Shown: positions 1 to 10,888, counted from the first letter of the stretch. The stretch: 64,000 bases of DNA from Micromonospora echinospora (GCF_014203425.1 NZ_JACHJC010000001.1:6899501-6963500), one strand, 5' to 3'. Notes: generated from the sequence alone by a model not told the origin. Numbers and translations: made by a program.

Positions 1-1534
1 CGACGGCCTCGCCGCTGTCGTCGCCCGGCACGCGCAGGCGGTCGGCGAACCACTGCGCGAACGCGGCCAGGCCGAGCAGCGCGGCCGGGACCGTGAGCAG
101 CAGCACCGGCCAGCGCAGCAGGCCCGGCGGGTCGTGCGGCCGCAACAGCGGCGTGCGGGTCGCGCCGAGGAACGTGCGCAGCAGCAGCCGGGTCGCGTAC
201 CAGGCGGTCACCGCCACGCCGAGCAGCCCGGCCAGCCAGACCAGCCAGCCCACCCAGGCCGCTGTCGGCCCCGCGCCGTCGAGCGCGGCCGCCTCCGCGG
301 CAGCCAGCACGCCGTCCTTGCTCCAGAAACCGGAGAGCGGGGGTACGCCGGCGAGCGCGCCCAGGCCGACCACCATGCACCAGAACGTCACGGGCATGCC
401 GGTACGCAGGCCGCCCATCCGGGACATCAGCGTGGTGCCGACGGCGTGGATCACCGCACCGGCGGCGAGGAACAGCAGCGCCTTGAACGCGGCATGGGTG
501 AGCAGGTGGAACAGCGCGGCGGCAGGTGCGCCGACCGCCAGCGCGCCGGTCATGTAGCCGATCTGGGAGACCGTGGACCAGGCGAGCACGCGCTTGATGT
601 CGTCCTGGGCGGTGGCGGCGAACGCGCCGAGCAGCATCGTGATCGCGGCCATCACGCCGAGTACGGCGAGCGCGGCCGGGGCGCGTTCGAACAGCGGGAA
701 CAGCCGGGCCACCGCGTACACGCCGGCGGCGACCATGGTGGCCGCGTGGATCAGCGCGGAGACCGGCGTCGGACCGGCCATCGCGTCCGGTAGCCAGGTG
801 TGCAGCGGGAACTGGGCGCTCTTGCCGGCCACCCCGGCGAGCAGCAGCAGGCAGGCGGTGGTGAGCGTGGCCGTGCCGTAGTCGTGAGCCAGCACGTCGG
901 CGATCCGGAAGCTGCCCGCGCCCACGCCGAGCAGCGCGATGCCGAGCAGGAACCCGACGTCACCCACCCGGGTGACCAGGAACGCCTTCACCGCCGCGCC
1001 GGGCGCCTCGGGCAGCCGCCGGTCGTGGGCGATGAGCAGGTACGAGCAGATGCCCATCACCTCCCAGCCGACCAGTAGCATGATCAGGTCACCGGACACC
1101 ACCACCGTGAGCATGGCGGCGGTGAAGAGGCTGAGCTGAGCCGCGTACGGCGGGTAGCGGTGGTCGACGTCCACATCGTCGTGCGGGCCCCGGCGCAGGT
1201 AGCCGATCGAGTAGACCTGCACGGCCAGCGCGACAGCGGCGACCGCCGTGGCGACGAGCACCGCCACGCCGTCCAGCCGCAGGCCCAGCGTGACCCGCAG
1301 CCCGCCCAGGTCGACCCAGGTGGTGGACGCCTCGACCGGGGCGTCCACACGGACCAGCAGCGCCAGCGCGGCCAGCAGCGACACGGCTGCCCCGGCCACG
1401 CCCAGCGCGACCGCCAGCCGCCGGGCCGAGGCCCGGTCCTGGTGCGGAGCGGGCGGCAGCAGCAGGCCGAGCAGCCCGGCGACGAGCGGCGCGGCCGGCA
1501 GCACCGCCGCGAGCCACAGCGTCGGCGTGCTCAC
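1..1534 (-). CDS. nuoL: NADH-quinone oxidoreductase subunit L, 3' end cut by window
   Basis: Antiporter-like subunit of the membrane arm of proton-pumping complex I. About 511 codons are visible; the gene runs off the left edge, so roughly the last fifth of a typical 620-640 residue NuoL is missing. The protein is almost entirely hydrophobic helices. Recognisable stretches are [12 protein letters not shown] near residue 153 and [19 protein letters not shown] near residue 240, with a conserved Lys-containing segment GKSAQFPLH just before it. The GTG start overlaps the nuoK stop (GTGA), so the two are translationally coupled. nuoM and nuoN would be expected to follow outside the window. Confidence 0.95.
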   Translation of the reverse strand, partial: MSTPTLWLAAVLPAAPLVAGLLGLLLPPAPHQDRASARRLAVALGVAGAAVSLLAALALLVRVDAPVEASTTWVDLGGLRVTLGLRLDGVAVLVATAVAAVALAVQVYSIGYLRRGPHDDVDVDHRYPPYAAQLSLFTAAMLTVVVSGDLIMLLVGWEVMGICSYLLIAHDRRLPEAPGAAVKAFLVTRVGDVGFLLGIALLGVGAGSFRIADVLAHDYGTATLTTACLLLLAGVAGKSAQFPLHTWLPDAMAGPTPVSALIHAATMVAAGVYAVARLFPLFERAPAALAVLGVMAAITMLLGAFAATAQDDIKRVLAWSTVSQIGYMTGALAVGAPAAALFHLLTHAAFKALLFLAAGAVIHAVGTTLMSRMGGLRTGMPVTFWCMVVGLGALAGVPPLSGFWSKDGVLAAAEAAALDGAGPTAAWVGWLVWLAGLLGVAVTAWYATRLLLRTFLGATRTPLLRPHDPPGLLRWPVLLLTVPAALLGLAAFAQWFADRLRVPGDDSGEAV

Positions 1535-1899
1535 CGGACCGCTCCTTCCGCATCCGGCCGCCCGGACGCCGGGCCCGCCGCGACCGCGGGCGCCGGCTCG
1601 GCCAGCGGCACGTCGTCGACTGTGACGCTGGCACGCAGCCGGTAGAGCTGGAGCACGATGGCCAGTCCGACACCGATCTCGGCGGCGGCGAGCACGATCA
1701 CGAACAGCGCGAACACCTGGCCGGAGTGCGGCAGCGCGGCCTTGACAGTGGTGTCGGCGGTGACCAGCACCAGGTTCACCGCGTTCAGCATCAACTCCAC
1801 CGCCATCAGCACCAGGACGGCGTTACGGCGGCGCAGCACGCCGTACACGCCGAGGCCGAACAGCAGCGCGGCGGTGACGTACGGGATGACCGGCCTCAC
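1531..1899 (-). CDS. nuoK: NADH-quinone oxidoreductase subunit K
   Basis: Small membrane-arm subunit of complex I with three predicted transmembrane helices. The conserved membrane glutamates are present (Glu35 in [12 protein letters not shown], and Glu74 in [11 protein letters not shown]), both needed for proton translocation in the family. At 122 residues it is about 20 longer than most NuoK proteins because of an Ala/Pro-rich C-terminal tail. It lies between nuoJ and nuoL with a stop/start overlap to nuoL and only a few bases after nuoJ, consistent with one transcript. Confidence 0.95.
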   Translation of the reverse strand: MRPVIPYVTAALLFGLGVYGVLRRRNAVLVLMAVELMLNAVNLVLVTADTTVKAALPHSGQVFALFVIVLAAAEIGVGLAIVLQLYRLRASVTVDDVPLAEPAPAVAAGPASGRPDAEGAVR

Positions 1900-2438
1900 G
1901 GGCGTCCGCCCTCGTCGGCGGGCTGCGCGGCGTCGGCGGACCGGCTGCCGATGTCGGGGCGGGAGAGCACGATCGCGCCGACCAGCGCGGCCAGCAGCAG
2001 CACCGACAGCACCTCGAACGGCAGCACCCAGGAGCGGAACACCTGCTCGCCGATGCGCTCGGCGGTGCCCGCAGCGGGCAGGTCCACCCGGGACCAGCGG
2101 AACGCGTCGATGAGCAGCACCGCCAGGCCGAGTCCGCTGCCGCCGCCGACGAGCGCGGCGGCCCAGCCGGGCCGGTCCAGGTCGTCCGACGGGCCGATCG
2201 GGGCGCGGGTCAGCATCACCGCGAACAACAGCAGCACCACCACCGCGCCGACGTAGATGAGCACCTGCACCCAGGCCACCAGCTCGGCGGTGAGCACCAG
2301 GTAGTCACCCGCGAGCGCGCCCAGGCAGACCACCAGCCACAACCCGGCCCGGACCAGGTGCCGGGTGGCGACCACCAGCGCGCCAGCGCCCACCGCCACC
2401 GCGCCCAGCGCGAGCAGCAGCACGTCCGCACCGGTCAT
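1896..2438 (-). CDS. nuoJ: NADH-quinone oxidoreductase subunit J
   Basis: Membrane-arm subunit of complex I, 180 residues, with five predicted helices and the NuoJ hallmark [20 protein letters not shown] in the third-helix region. The ATG start overlaps the nuoI stop (ATGA), which fixes the start; the longer open frame upstream is only a shadow of nuoI. Its 3' end overlaps the nuoK start. A short charged C-terminal tail rich in Asp, Ala and Pro follows the last helix. Confidence 0.95.
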   Translation of the reverse strand: MTGADVLLLALGAVAVGAGALVVATRHLVRAGLWLVVCLGALAGDYLVLTAELVAWVQVLIYVGAVVVLLLFAVMLTRAPIGPSDDLDRPGWAAALVGGGSGLGLAVLLIDAFRWSRVDLPAAGTAERIGEQVFRSWVLPFEVLSVLLLAALVGAIVLSRPDIGSRSADAAQPADEGGRP

Positions 2439-3025
2439 GAGGCAGCGCCTCCGCCCGGATCGGTGGCGGCGTCGGGGCGTACCCGGGAAGGAGCCGGACG
2501 GGCCGACGGACCCGCCGCCTTCCGGGCGGCGGTGGTCTCCTCCTTGGAGGGGTCGCCGAGCGGGTCGTGGGCCGGCGGCGGCGGGACGGTGGCCATCCAC
2601 TCGCCCAGGTGGTCCTTGTCGTGCAGCAGGTCCTTGATGTCGTACTCGGCGTACTCGAACTCCGGCGACCAGTAGAGCGCGTCGAACGGGCAGACCTCGA
2701 CGCAGATGCCGCAGTACATGCAGAGCGAGAAGTCGATGTCGAACTTGTCGAGCACGTTGCGCTGGCGGGGACGGGCGGCGCCGGGCACCGCCACCTCCTC
2801 CTTGTGCGAGTCGATGTAGATGCACCAGTCCGGGCACTCGCGGGCGCAGAGCATGCAGACAGTGCAGTTCTCCTCCAGCAGCGCGATCACGCCACGGGAG
2901 CGGGGCGGCAGCTCGGGCGCCACATCCGGGTACTGCTGGGTGGTCGAGCGGCGGGTCATCGTCTTCAACGTGACCGCCAGGCCCTTGACCAGACCCCCGC
3001 CGGGCACTCCACCGTGCTCGCTCAT
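2435..3025 (-). CDS. nuoI: NADH-quinone oxidoreductase subunit I, two [4Fe-4S] ferredoxin
   Basis: Peripheral-arm subunit of complex I that carries clusters N6a and N6b. Both ferredoxin motifs are intact: Cys54, Cys57, Cys60, Cys64 and Cys102, Cys105, Cys108, Cys112. The first 50 residues contain the amphipathic membrane-contact segment. The chosen ATG gives MSEHGG; a second ATG three codons upstream (MGGMSEH) is possible. The last 40 residues are a disordered Ala/Pro/Arg tail. First gene of the nuoI-J-K-L run; about 70 bp separate it from the upstream SnoaL-like gene, and nuoH, usually adjacent, is instead 1.7 kb upstream beyond two unrelated genes. Confidence 0.95.
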   Translation of the reverse strand: MSEHGGVPGGGLVKGLAVTLKTMTRRSTTQQYPDVAPELPPRSRGVIALLEENCTVCMLCARECPDWCIYIDSHKEEVAVPGAARPRQRNVLDKFDIDFSLCMYCGICVEVCPFDALYWSPEFEYAEYDIKDLLHDKDHLGEWMATVPPPPAHDPLGDPSKEETTAARKAAGPSARPAPSRVRPDAATDPGGGAAS

Positions 3026-3098
3026 GCCGCCCATCCTGCCCTGTGGCCCGGGCGCGCGCGACCACCACCCGGCGCTTTGGCCCGGGCGTGCGGCCGGA

Positions 3099-3521
3099 TC
3101 ACGCCTCGCCGGGTGTGAGCGGAGGCAGCATCTCCACGCCGAGCTGCTGGAGCACCTGGAACAGCTCGTTGACGCTCCACACGTCCACGATCCGCCCGTC
3201 GTCGTCGAAGCGCAGGAACGTCGCGCCCGAGTAGCTGACCACCCGGCCGGTCGGCGGCACCGGGCCGAACTGGCCCGCCTGGGTGCCGGCGGCCCGCCAG
3301 CGCACCGCCACCCGCGTGCCGGTGGCCACCACATCGACGATCTTGTAGCGCAGGTCGGGGAACGACGCCCGCCGGTCCCGGTGCCAGGCCAGCATCGCCG
3401 CCGGTCCGGTGCCGCCCAGGCCCGGGCAACCCGCTGCCACCAGCTCGTACGCGCTCTCCTCGCGCCCGGCGTTCCACACGTCGGCGACGAAACGCCGGGC
3501 CGCCGTCTCCACATCGATCAC
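3099..3521 (-). CDS. SnoaL-like / NTF2-fold protein
   Basis: A 140-residue protein of the SnoaL-like polyketide cyclase/NTF2 superfamily, whose members form small alpha+beta cone-shaped dimers with a ligand pocket. Visible family features are the N-terminal helix with [11 protein letters not shown], the [22 protein letters not shown] strand pair split around Arg-Tyr-Lys, and the C-terminal [18 protein letters not shown]. The GTG start was chosen because it begins the conserved domain; upstream sequence in frame lacks family character and overlaps the divergent gene's leader. Substrate unknown. It sits between nuoI and a divergent glutathione-transferase-like gene, with no obvious link to complex I. 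Confidence 0.75.
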   Translation of the reverse strand: MIDVETAARRFVADVWNAGREESAYELVAAGCPGLGGTGPAAMLAWHRDRRASFPDLRYKIVDVVATGTRVAVRWRAAGTQAGQFGPVPPTGRVVSYSGATFLRFDDDGRIVDVWSVNELFQVLQQLGVEMLPPLTPGEA

Positions 3522-3609
3522 GGCGGGCAGCCTATGCCCCTTTGTGACGCGCTCGACCTGCCGGGAGCCGCCCGAGCGACCATGATGGGAGCGAAAAGCG
3601 AACTCGGAG

Positions 3610-4662
<1,053 letters not shown>

Positions 4663-4686
4663 CCCGCCCCGCCCGCCCTCTCCTCG

Positions 4687-4757
4687 TTGATCTTGTACTT
4701 CCGGCCCCGGAGCCGCGCAGATTGCGCCTTTTGCCGGGGCAGAAAGTGCAAGATCAG
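4687..4757. repeat. Intergenic palindrome, TGATC family (A1)
   Basis: Inverted repeat between the convergent glutathione-transferase-like gene and nuoH. The outer arms are TTGATCTTGTACTT and AAGTGCAAGATCAG (two mismatches), and the stem continues through CCGGCCCC/GGGGC. It shares the TGATC...GATCA termini of eight other elements in the window but has its own stem sequence. Its position allows it to act as a bidirectional transcription end. Confidence 0.75.
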
Positions 4758-4781
4758 CGGGGAGAGGGGGCGCGGGCGGGG

Positions 4782-5744
4782 TCAGAGGGCCAGGCGGACT
4801 GCGGCGGTCAGGACGAGCTGGGCCAGGGCCAGGGGGACCAGGACCAGCCAGCAGAGGCGCTGGAGCTGGTCCTCGCGCAGCCTCGGGTAGCTCACCCGCA
4901 GCCAGATGATCACGAAGGCGACGGCGAACACCTTCAGCAGCGTCCACAGCCAGCCGAGCTGCGCGTCGGCGAACGGGCCCTGCCAGCCGCCGAGGAACAG
5001 CACAGTGGTCAGCGCCGCGATCACCACGATGCCGACGTACTCGGCGAGCAGGAAGAACGCGAACCGCAGGCCGGTGTACTCGGTCATGTAGCCGAAGACC
5101 AGCTCGGAGTCGGCCACCGGCATGTCGAACGGGGGACGGCGGATCTCCGCCAGCCCCGCCACGAAGAAGATCACCATGGCCGGCGCCTGCCACAGCAGCC
5201 ACCACGGCTGCCACGCCTCGACGATGCCGGACAGGTTGAGCGTGCCCGCCGCCATCGCCACCGAAGCGGCGGCCAGCACCAGCGGCAGCTCGTAGCCGAG
5301 TAGCTGGGCGGCGCCGCGCAGCCCGCCGAGCAGGCTGTACTTGTTGGCCGACGCCCACGCGGACATGAGCACGGCCAGCACGCCGACGCCCACCACTGCG
5401 AGCACGAAGAACAGACCGATGTCCAGCGGCTGGGCGACCAGGTCACCCGGCCCGAGCGGGATCACCAGCAGCACCAGCAGATACGGCACCAGCGCCACCG
5501 CGGGCGCCAGCCGGAACACCTGCCGGTCCGCGTCGCGCGGGGTGACGTCCTCCTTCTGCACGAACTTGATGCCGTCGGCCACCAGTTGCGCCCAGCCGTG
5601 GAAGCCGCCCGCGTACATCGGGCCCAGCCGGCCCTGCATGTGGGCCATCACCTTGTGCTCGGCCTGGCCGACGATCAGCGGCAACGTGAGGAACGCGACG
5701 AGCACCCCTGCTACGCGCAGGATCAGCTCCAACCAGTCCGGCAT
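4782..5744 (-). CDS. nuoH: NADH-quinone oxidoreductase subunit H
   Basis: Membrane subunit at the junction of the two arms of complex I, helping to form the quinone chamber. The 320-residue protein has about eight predicted helices and the NuoH signatures QAEHKVMAHMQGRLGPMY near residue 27 and LAEIRRPPFDMPVADSELV near residue 195. The first loop QKEDVTPRDADRQVF is typical. The ATG overlaps the nuoC stop (TGATG). Downstream it converges on the glutathione-transferase-like gene, so nuoC-nuoH form a two-gene unit cut off from nuoI. Confidence 0.95.
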   Translation of the reverse strand: MPDWLELILRVAGVLVAFLTLPLIVGQAEHKVMAHMQGRLGPMYAGGFHGWAQLVADGIKFVQKEDVTPRDADRQVFRLAPAVALVPYLLVLLVIPLGPGDLVAQPLDIGLFFVLAVVGVGVLAVLMSAWASANKYSLLGGLRGAAQLLGYELPLVLAAASVAMAAGTLNLSGIVEAWQPWWLLWQAPAMVIFFVAGLAEIRRPPFDMPVADSELVFGYMTEYTGLRFAFFLLAEYVGIVVIAALTTVLFLGGWQGPFADAQLGWLWTLLKVFAVAFVIIWLRVSYPRLREDQLQRLCWLVLVPLALAQLVLTAAVRLAL

Positions 5745-6682
5745 CAGCTCTCCCCCGCCGCGTCGGGGTCCGGCTGCTGACGGGGCGGACCGGTCGGCCG
5801 TTCCCCTGGCAGCGGCCGACCGAGCGGACCCGCCTCATCGACCGCCGGAGCAGCATCGGACCCAGGCCCGGCCTCCCCGCCGACGGGCGTCTCCGGAGCC
5901 TCCCCGGAAGCGGGCCCGGCCGCGCCGGCAGCCGGCCGAGCCTGACGCTCGCCGGAAGCGGGCTGCGCCGGGCCCTCACCGGCCGAAGGACGGGCAGCAC
6001 GCGCCGGACGCTCCCCCGGAGCGGGCCGCGCCGGGCGCTCCCGGGCCGGGCGGGCCGGCGTACCCCCGCGAGGGCCCTCACCGGCGCCCGCCGCACCGGC
6101 CGGCGTGGGCGTGGTGCCCCACTCCCCCGGCGCCGGCACGCCCGGCGGCCGGACCGGCCGTCGTCCGCCGCCGGCCGCCGACTCGCCCGGCTCCTTCGCG
6201 CCGGGCCACGGCTTGGCGACGCGGGAGGCCAGGACGAACTCCTTGCGCAGCGGGTGCCCCTCGAACTCCGGGGGCAGCAGCAGCGGCCGCAACTCGCCGT
6301 GGCCGGCGAAGTCGATGCCGAACATCTCGTGGGTCTCCCGCTCGTGCCAGGCCGCGCCGGGGAACAGGTCGACCACCGAGGCGACGACGGGCGCGTCGCG
6401 GGGGACCCGGGTGCGCAGCAGCAGCCCGTGCCGGCCCCGGACCGACCAGAGGTGCAGCACCACGTCGAAGCCGTCGGCCAGCTCGTCCACCGCGGAGAGC
6501 CAGTCGAGGAAGTCGAAACCCAGCTCGGCGTCGTCGCGCGCCGCACGCACCGCGTCCGCCCAGCTCGCCGGGGGTACGTCGACGGTGGCGCGGGCGTACC
6601 CCTGGCCGCCGGAGACCGACGCGGTGGCCTCCACGGGCGCGAGCAGCTCGACCACCCGCCGGCCGACCTCTTCCGGAGTCAT
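5744..6682 (-). CDS. nuoC: NADH-quinone oxidoreductase subunit C with long disordered tail
   Basis: The 30 kDa peripheral subunit of complex I. Residues 1-165 form the NuoC domain with the signature WHERETHEMFGIDFAGH and LLLPPEFEGHPLRKEFV. The remaining ~145 residues are low-complexity Pro/Gly/Ala/Glu/Arg sequence with repeated GERPARPA-like units and no family resemblance. NuoC is normally followed by nuoD; here the stop overlaps the start of nuoH directly, so nuoD is absent from its usual place. Upstream lies the divergent glucose-dehydrogenase-like gene, with about 90 bp between them. Confidence 0.9.
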   Translation of the reverse strand: MTPEEVGRRVVELLAPVEATASVSGGQGYARATVDVPPASWADAVRAARDDAELGFDFLDWLSAVDELADGFDVVLHLWSVRGRHGLLLRTRVPRDAPVVASVVDLFPGAAWHERETHEMFGIDFAGHGELRPLLLPPEFEGHPLRKEFVLASRVAKPWPGAKEPGESAAGGGRRPVRPPGVPAPGEWGTTPTPAGAAGAGEGPRGGTPARPARERPARPAPGERPARAARPSAGEGPAQPASGERQARPAAGAAGPASGEAPETPVGGEAGPGSDAAPAVDEAGPLGRPLPGERPTGPPRQQPDPDAAGES

Positions 6683-6775
6683 GCGCTGATCCTATGGCCG
6701 ACGGCTGCGGACCGGGTCGGGCCGCCCGGGCGGGATCGTCGCTTTGCCGGACGGGCGGCGGGAGCGCGCGGAAAG

Positions 6776-7831
6776 ATGAGGTACGTGCGCGCTGTGACTG
6801 TGACCCCCGGTGTCCCGGACTCGCTGCGGCTGGTCAACGACTGGCCCGAGCCGGCGCCCGAGGAGGGCGCGATCCTGGTGGAGGCGCTGGCGGTGGGCGT
6901 CTGCGGCACCGATCACGAGATCGTCGCGGGCGAGTACGGCGAGGCGCCGCCGGGCCAGGAGCGGCTGGTGCTCGGGCACGAGTCGCTGGGCCGCGTGCTG
7001 GAGGATCCGACCGGCACGCTGCAACCCGGCGACCTGGTGGCGGGCGTGGTCCGCCACCCCGATCCGGTGCCCTGCGCGAACTGCGCGGTGGACGAGTGGG
7101 ACATGTGCCGCAACGGGCGGTACACCGAGCACGGCATCAAAGGGCTGGCCGGTTTCGCCCGGGAGCGCTGGCGGCTGCAGCCCAAGTTCGCGGTCGGCCT
7201 GGACCCGGCCCTCGCGTCGGTGGGCATGCTGCTGGAGCCGGCCAGCGTGGTGGCGAAGGCGTGGGACCACATCGAGCGGATCGGGCTCCGCGCCGAGTGG
7301 AAGCCGAAGAGCGTGCTGATCACCGGAGCGGGGCCGATCGGTCTGCTCGCGGCGCTGCTCGGCAGCCAGCGTGAGCTGTCGGTGCACGTGCTGGACCGCA
7401 ACACCTCAGGCCCGAAGCCGGACCTGGTCCGGGCGCTGGGCGCCACGTACCACACCTCGTCGGTGACCGAGCTGGACCTGAGCCCGGACGTGGTGATCGA
7501 GTGCACCGGCGCGCCCACAGTGGTGCTGGACGCCATGTGCAAGGCCGCGCCCACCGGGATCGTCTGCCTGACCGGCGTGTCCAGCGGCGGCCGGACCATC
7601 AACTTCGACGCCGGGGCGCTCAACCGGGAGCTGGTGCTGGAGAACAACGTGGTGTTCGGTTCGGTGAACGCCGGCCGGCGGCACTGGGACCTGGCCGCCG
7701 AGGCGCTCGCCCAGGCGGACCAGTCCTGGCTGACGTCGCTGATCACCCGCCGCGTACCGGTCTTGGACTACCGGGAGGCGTACGCCCGCACCGGCGAGGA
7801 CATCAAGGCGGTGCTGGACTTCACGCAGTGA
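6776..7831 (+). CDS. Zinc-dependent alcohol dehydrogenase, glucose 1-dehydrogenase-like
   Basis: Medium-chain dehydrogenase/reductase of 351 residues. Catalytic zinc ligands are Cys43, His68 and Glu69; the structural lobe has Cys100, Cys103, Asp106 and Cys111, the Asp-containing variant seen in glucose dehydrogenases of the Haloferax/Sulfolobus type. The NAD(P) fold starts at LITGAGPIGLLAALLGS, and the C-terminal VLENNVVFGSVNAGRRHW is characteristic of this subfamily. Substrate is inferred as glucose or another aldose. A GTG three codons downstream of the ATG (6785) is also a plausible start. It is alone on the plus strand among complex I genes. Confidence 0.85.
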   Translation: MRYVRAVTVTPGVPDSLRLVNDWPEPAPEEGAILVEALAVGVCGTDHEIVAGEYGEAPPGQERLVLGHESLGRVLEDPTGTLQPGDLVAGVVRHPDPVPCANCAVDEWDMCRNGRYTEHGIKGLAGFARERWRLQPKFAVGLDPALASVGMLLEPASVVAKAWDHIERIGLRAEWKPKSVLITGAGPIGLLAALLGSQRELSVHVLDRNTSGPKPDLVRALGATYHTSSVTELDLSPDVVIECTGAPTVVLDAMCKAAPTGIVCLTGVSSGGRTINFDAGALNRELVLENNVVFGSVNAGRRHWDLAAEALAQADQSWLTSLITRRVPVLDYREAYARTGEDIKAVLDFTQ

Positions 7832-7832
7832 G

Positions 7833-7858
7833 GCGGGGCGCCGCAGCCGGCGCCCCGC
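7833..7858. terminator. Hairpin between convergent genes
   Basis: Perfect 11-bp stem GCGGGGCGCCG/CGGCGCCCCGC with a four-base loop, starting just after the dehydrogenase stop and ending just before the DUF2252 stop on the other strand. No T-tract on either side, as is common for actinobacterial terminator hairpins. Confidence 0.7.
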
Positions 7859-7862
7859 GCCC

Positions 7863-9179
7863 TCAGATGCCGGGTAGCCGGCCGTTGCGGAACAGGTCCA
7901 CGAAGAGCTGGTGGTCCTCGCGCGCCCGGATCCCGTACCGGTGGGCGAAGTCGACCAGGTAGTCGACGAACCCGTCCGGGTCGGCGTCGACAGCGGCGAC
8001 TATCGCCTCCTCGGTGGAGTAGTCGACCAGGTCGTGGCTGGACTCGTCGTCGGCCACCGAGTGCATCCGGGCCACCGCACGTCCCAGGTCGGCGAGCACG
8101 CCGCCCAGTTCCTCCGGCTCGTTCACGTCGGCCCAGTCGAGGTCCGCCGCGTACGGGGAGACCTCGGCGACGAGCTGACCGACGCCGTCCAGCTCGGTGA
8201 AGCCCAGCCACGGGTCGGCGTGTGCCTGCAACGCGCGCTGCGACTCGGCGGTGCGGTGCCCCTGGTGCCGGAAGTACGACCGGACGCGCTCGTCGTCGAC
8301 GTACCGCGCCACGGCCGGCACCTGCGCCTGCTTCATGTAGATGACGACGTCGTTCTCCAGCGCCTGGGTGTGCCCCTCCAGCAGCAGGTTGTACGACGGC
8401 AGCCCGGCCGAGCCGATGCCGACGCCCTTGCGCAGCACCACGTCCTTGATGCCGGTGGCCACCGGGCGCATCCGGGTGGTCGAGTCCGGCAGCGTGTGCA
8501 GGTAGTCGGCGAACGCGGCGCAGACCTTCTCCCGGGTCGCGGCGTCGATCTCGTGCACGCCGACGGCGAGCGAGAACCGGCGCTCGTAGTTGTCGACGGT
8601 GGTCTGCGCGGCGAGCAGGTCCACCCGGGTGTTCAGCCGCGCCTGCTGGAGCACCCGGCGCAGCACACCGTCGGCGTTGTCCAGCGTGATCGAGCCGATC
8701 GCGTCGTCCCCGCCGGCCGCGATGGCCCGCAGCTCGGCCAGGTACGACCGGGCGAAGCCGGTGACCAGCTCGCCGATCACCCGGTCGGAGAGGGCCTTGG
8801 CGTAGCCGATCAGCGCCACGCTCGCGGCGAGGCGCTTCAGGTCCCAGGTGAACGGCCCGACGTACGCCTCGTCGAAGTCGTTGACGTTGAACACGAGCTG
8901 CCCGGAGGCGTTCATGTAGGTGCCGAAATTCTCGGCGTGCAGGTCGCCGTGGATCCACACCCGGCTGGTCCGCTCGTCGAGGAACCGGTCGCTGCCGAAG
9001 TCGCCGCGCTGGTCGGCGTAGAACAGCGCCGCGCTGCCCCGGTAGAACGCGAACGGTGACGCCGCCATCTTGCGGAACTTGCGGCGGAACGCCGCCGGGT
9101 CGATCGCCATGGACGCGCCGAACTCCTCGGTCAGCACGCCGATGATGAAGGCGGAGCGCTTCTCCGCGAAGTCGGTCAT
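7863..9179 (-). CDS. DUF2252 family protein
   Basis: 438-residue protein of the DUF2252 family, which is common in actinobacteria and has no assigned reaction. The fold resembles aminoglycoside phosphotransferase/choline kinases: VWIHGDLHAENFGTY near residue 73 looks like a catalytic-loop motif and FNVNDFDEAYVGPF near residue 95 resembles the metal-binding Asp segment. The N-terminus AAFRRKFRKMAASPFAFYRGSA split over residues 28-50 is the family hallmark. A phosphotransferase role is inference only. It sits between nuoB and the dehydrogenase gene; ATG start, 36 bp after the nuoB stop region. Confidence 0.85.
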   Translation of the reverse strand: MTDFAEKRSAFIIGVLTEEFGASMAIDPAAFRRKFRKMAASPFAFYRGSAALFYADQRGDFGSDRFLDERTSRVWIHGDLHAENFGTYMNASGQLVFNVNDFDEAYVGPFTWDLKRLAASVALIGYAKALSDRVIGELVTGFARSYLAELRAIAAGGDDAIGSITLDNADGVLRRVLQQARLNTRVDLLAAQTTVDNYERRFSLAVGVHEIDAATREKVCAAFADYLHTLPDSTTRMRPVATGIKDVVLRKGVGIGSAGLPSYNLLLEGHTQALENDVVIYMKQAQVPAVARYVDDERVRSYFRHQGHRTAESQRALQAHADPWLGFTELDGVGQLVAEVSPYAADLDWADVNEPEELGGVLADLGRAVARMHSVADDESSHDLVDYSTEEAIVAAVDADPDGFVDYLVDFAHRYGIRAREDHQLFVDLFRNGRLPGI

Positions 9180-9215
9180 GAGCCGCAGGCTAGACCGGCG
9201 GCGCCACCTGACGGC

Positions 9216-9776
9216 TCAGCCGAGCGGCGGACGTACCGGTGGCGCGGTCAGCGCCTCGACCGGCCGGGGGATGACGTCCGCCGGGGAGGCGAGCGCGTCG
9301 GGGCGGGGCACGCCGCCGACGCCGGACTGCTCGGCGGCGATCTTCTCCTGGAGGCGCAGGATGCCGTGCAGCAGCGCCTCCGGGCGGGGCGGGCAGCCGG
9401 GCACGTAGACGTCGACCGGAATGAGCTGGTCGACGCCCTTGGTCACCGAGTAGGAGTCCCAGTACGGGCCGCCGCAGTTGGAGCAGGCGCCGAACGAGAT
9501 CACGTACTTCGGCTCGGGCATCTGGTCGTAGAGCCGCTTGATGGCCGGGGCCATCTTGTCGGTGACGGTCCCGCTGACCACCATCAGGTCGGCCTGCCGG
9601 GGGCCGTGGGCGAACGGGATCACGCCGAGGCGCATGAAGTCGTGCCGGCCCATGCTGGTCGCGATGAACTCGATGGCGCAGCAGGCCAGGCCGAAGTTGA
9701 ACACCCAGAGCGAGTAGCGGCGGCCCCAGTTCAGCACGAACCGGATCGGCTCGCCGAGCACGCCCGGCAGCTGCAT
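9216..9776 (-). CDS. nuoB: NADH-quinone oxidoreductase subunit B
   Basis: Complex I subunit that binds cluster N2, the last iron-sulfur centre before quinone. All four expected ligands are present (Cys32, Cys33, Cys98, Cys128) in [21 protein letters not shown] and [12 protein letters not shown]. The last 40 residues are a Pro/Ala-rich extension. The gene is divergent from a secreted-protein gene with 170 bp between, and is separated from nuoC by DUF2252 and the dehydrogenase. nuoA is not upstream, although nuoA-nuoB adjacency is the norm. Confidence 0.95.
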   Translation of the reverse strand: MQLPGVLGEPIRFVLNWGRRYSLWVFNFGLACCAIEFIATSMGRHDFMRLGVIPFAHGPRQADLMVVSGTVTDKMAPAIKRLYDQMPEPKYVISFGACSNCGGPYWDSYSVTKGVDQLIPVDVYVPGCPPRPEALLHGILRLQEKIAAEQSGVGGVPRPDALASPADVIPRPVEALTAPPVRPPLG

Positions 9777-9946
9777 CTCCGACCTCCCCGCTGTCCGCGA
9801 ACCCCGAGCAGACAGTCAACCACAGCGTTCCGGTGTCGTACCCACGACAGGGAACCCGCGCAACGGTCCCCGGCGCCGGCGGGTGTCACCACTGTCGGGC
9901 GGACGGAACGACCGCCGCCCACCACGGGGATCACGGAGGACCTGTC

Positions 9947-10876
9947 ATGACCACACGCACGGCACGAGTCGCGACCGCGCTGCTCGCCGGGGCAGCAGCC
10001 CTGTTCGCGCTGGCCACCCCCGCTGCCGCCACGAGCGGCACCGCGGCGGCACGGCTGACCGTCGACACCGGGCCGCTGGTGCTGACGCCCACCGACCGGG
10101 GGTACGTCGGCACGCTGACCGCGACGATCAGCAACCGGGGCCGGGCCGACGGCGTCGCCGACCTGCTCATCACCGAGCCGGCCGGGGCCTCGTTCATCGG
10201 CCTGGACGACGGCACGCCGTGGTTCACCGAGGATCTGGTGGACAACCGCCGGGTCATCGGCAGCTTCGGCGGCCGGGTCGCGGCGGGCGACAGCCGGGCC
10301 CTCCGGCTCAACTTCCAGGTCTGGACCACCGCGCGCGCCTACCCGATGCTCACGCTGGGCGGCGCGATCGCGGTGGTGCCGGGCGGCGGCACCCGGGTGT
10401 CGGACCGCGACTCCTTCCCGACCGTGTTCCGGTCCACCTCGGGCAGCGTCCGCGCTCCGCGCGTCTACCGGCAGGCCACCGATACGGATCTGACCGTCAG
10501 CGGTGGCGACGTGACGCTGACCCGCCAGGCCGACGGGCGCCTGCTGGGCCGGATGCCGGTGACCGTGCGCTACGGCAACGACGCGCCGTCGTTCCGGCTC
10601 GCCGCGCGGGCGGTCCTGCCCGCCGGAGTCGAGGTGTGGAGCACCGACCCGCAGGACATGCCCAGCTTCCCGGACTCGTTCGACGTCCCGGGTGGCCGGT
10701 TCATGCCCGGCGAGGAGCGCACGTTCGACGTCGTCCTGCGGGCCCCGGCCGGAACGCCGGCCGGCGCGCTGGGCAGCGGCACGTTCACCGTCGAGGCCGT
10801 CTACGTGAACGAGCCGGTCGGGGACGTCGACCCGGCGGACAACACCACGACGTTCAGCGTCAGCGCGGCCGGCTGA
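9947..10876 (+). CDS. Secreted protein, CARDB-like repeats, unknown function
   Basis: 309 residues with a clear signal peptide (TALLAGAAALFALATPAAA, cleavage near residue 28) and no membrane anchor or sorting signal. The mature part looks like two all-beta domains: LTVDTGPLVLTPTDRGYVG to about residue 160 and LTVSGGDVTLTRQ to the end, each with NRG/GNDA-type strand pairs resembling bacterial CARDB/DUF11 adhesion-type modules. The last segment VEAVYVNEPVGDVDPADNTT fits that type. ATG preceded by CGGAGGACC. Function not known. Confidence 0.75.
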   Translation: MTTRTARVATALLAGAAALFALATPAAATSGTAAARLTVDTGPLVLTPTDRGYVGTLTATISNRGRADGVADLLITEPAGASFIGLDDGTPWFTEDLVDNRRVIGSFGGRVAAGDSRALRLNFQVWTTARAYPMLTLGGAIAVVPGGGTRVSDRDSFPTVFRSTSGSVRAPRVYRQATDTDLTVSGGDVTLTRQADGRLLGRMPVTVRYGNDAPSFRLAARAVLPAGVEVWSTDPQDMPSFPDSFDVPGGRFMPGEERTFDVVLRAPAGTPAGALGSGTFTVEAVYVNEPVGDVDPADNTTTFSVSAAG

Positions 10877-10888
10877 GGCACCTGACGG

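Noticed and set aside
6776..6790. Alternative GTG start for the glucose-dehydrogenase-like gene
   Set aside because: Cannot be separated from the ATG by ribosome binding site alone; the ATG kept, the difference is three residues.
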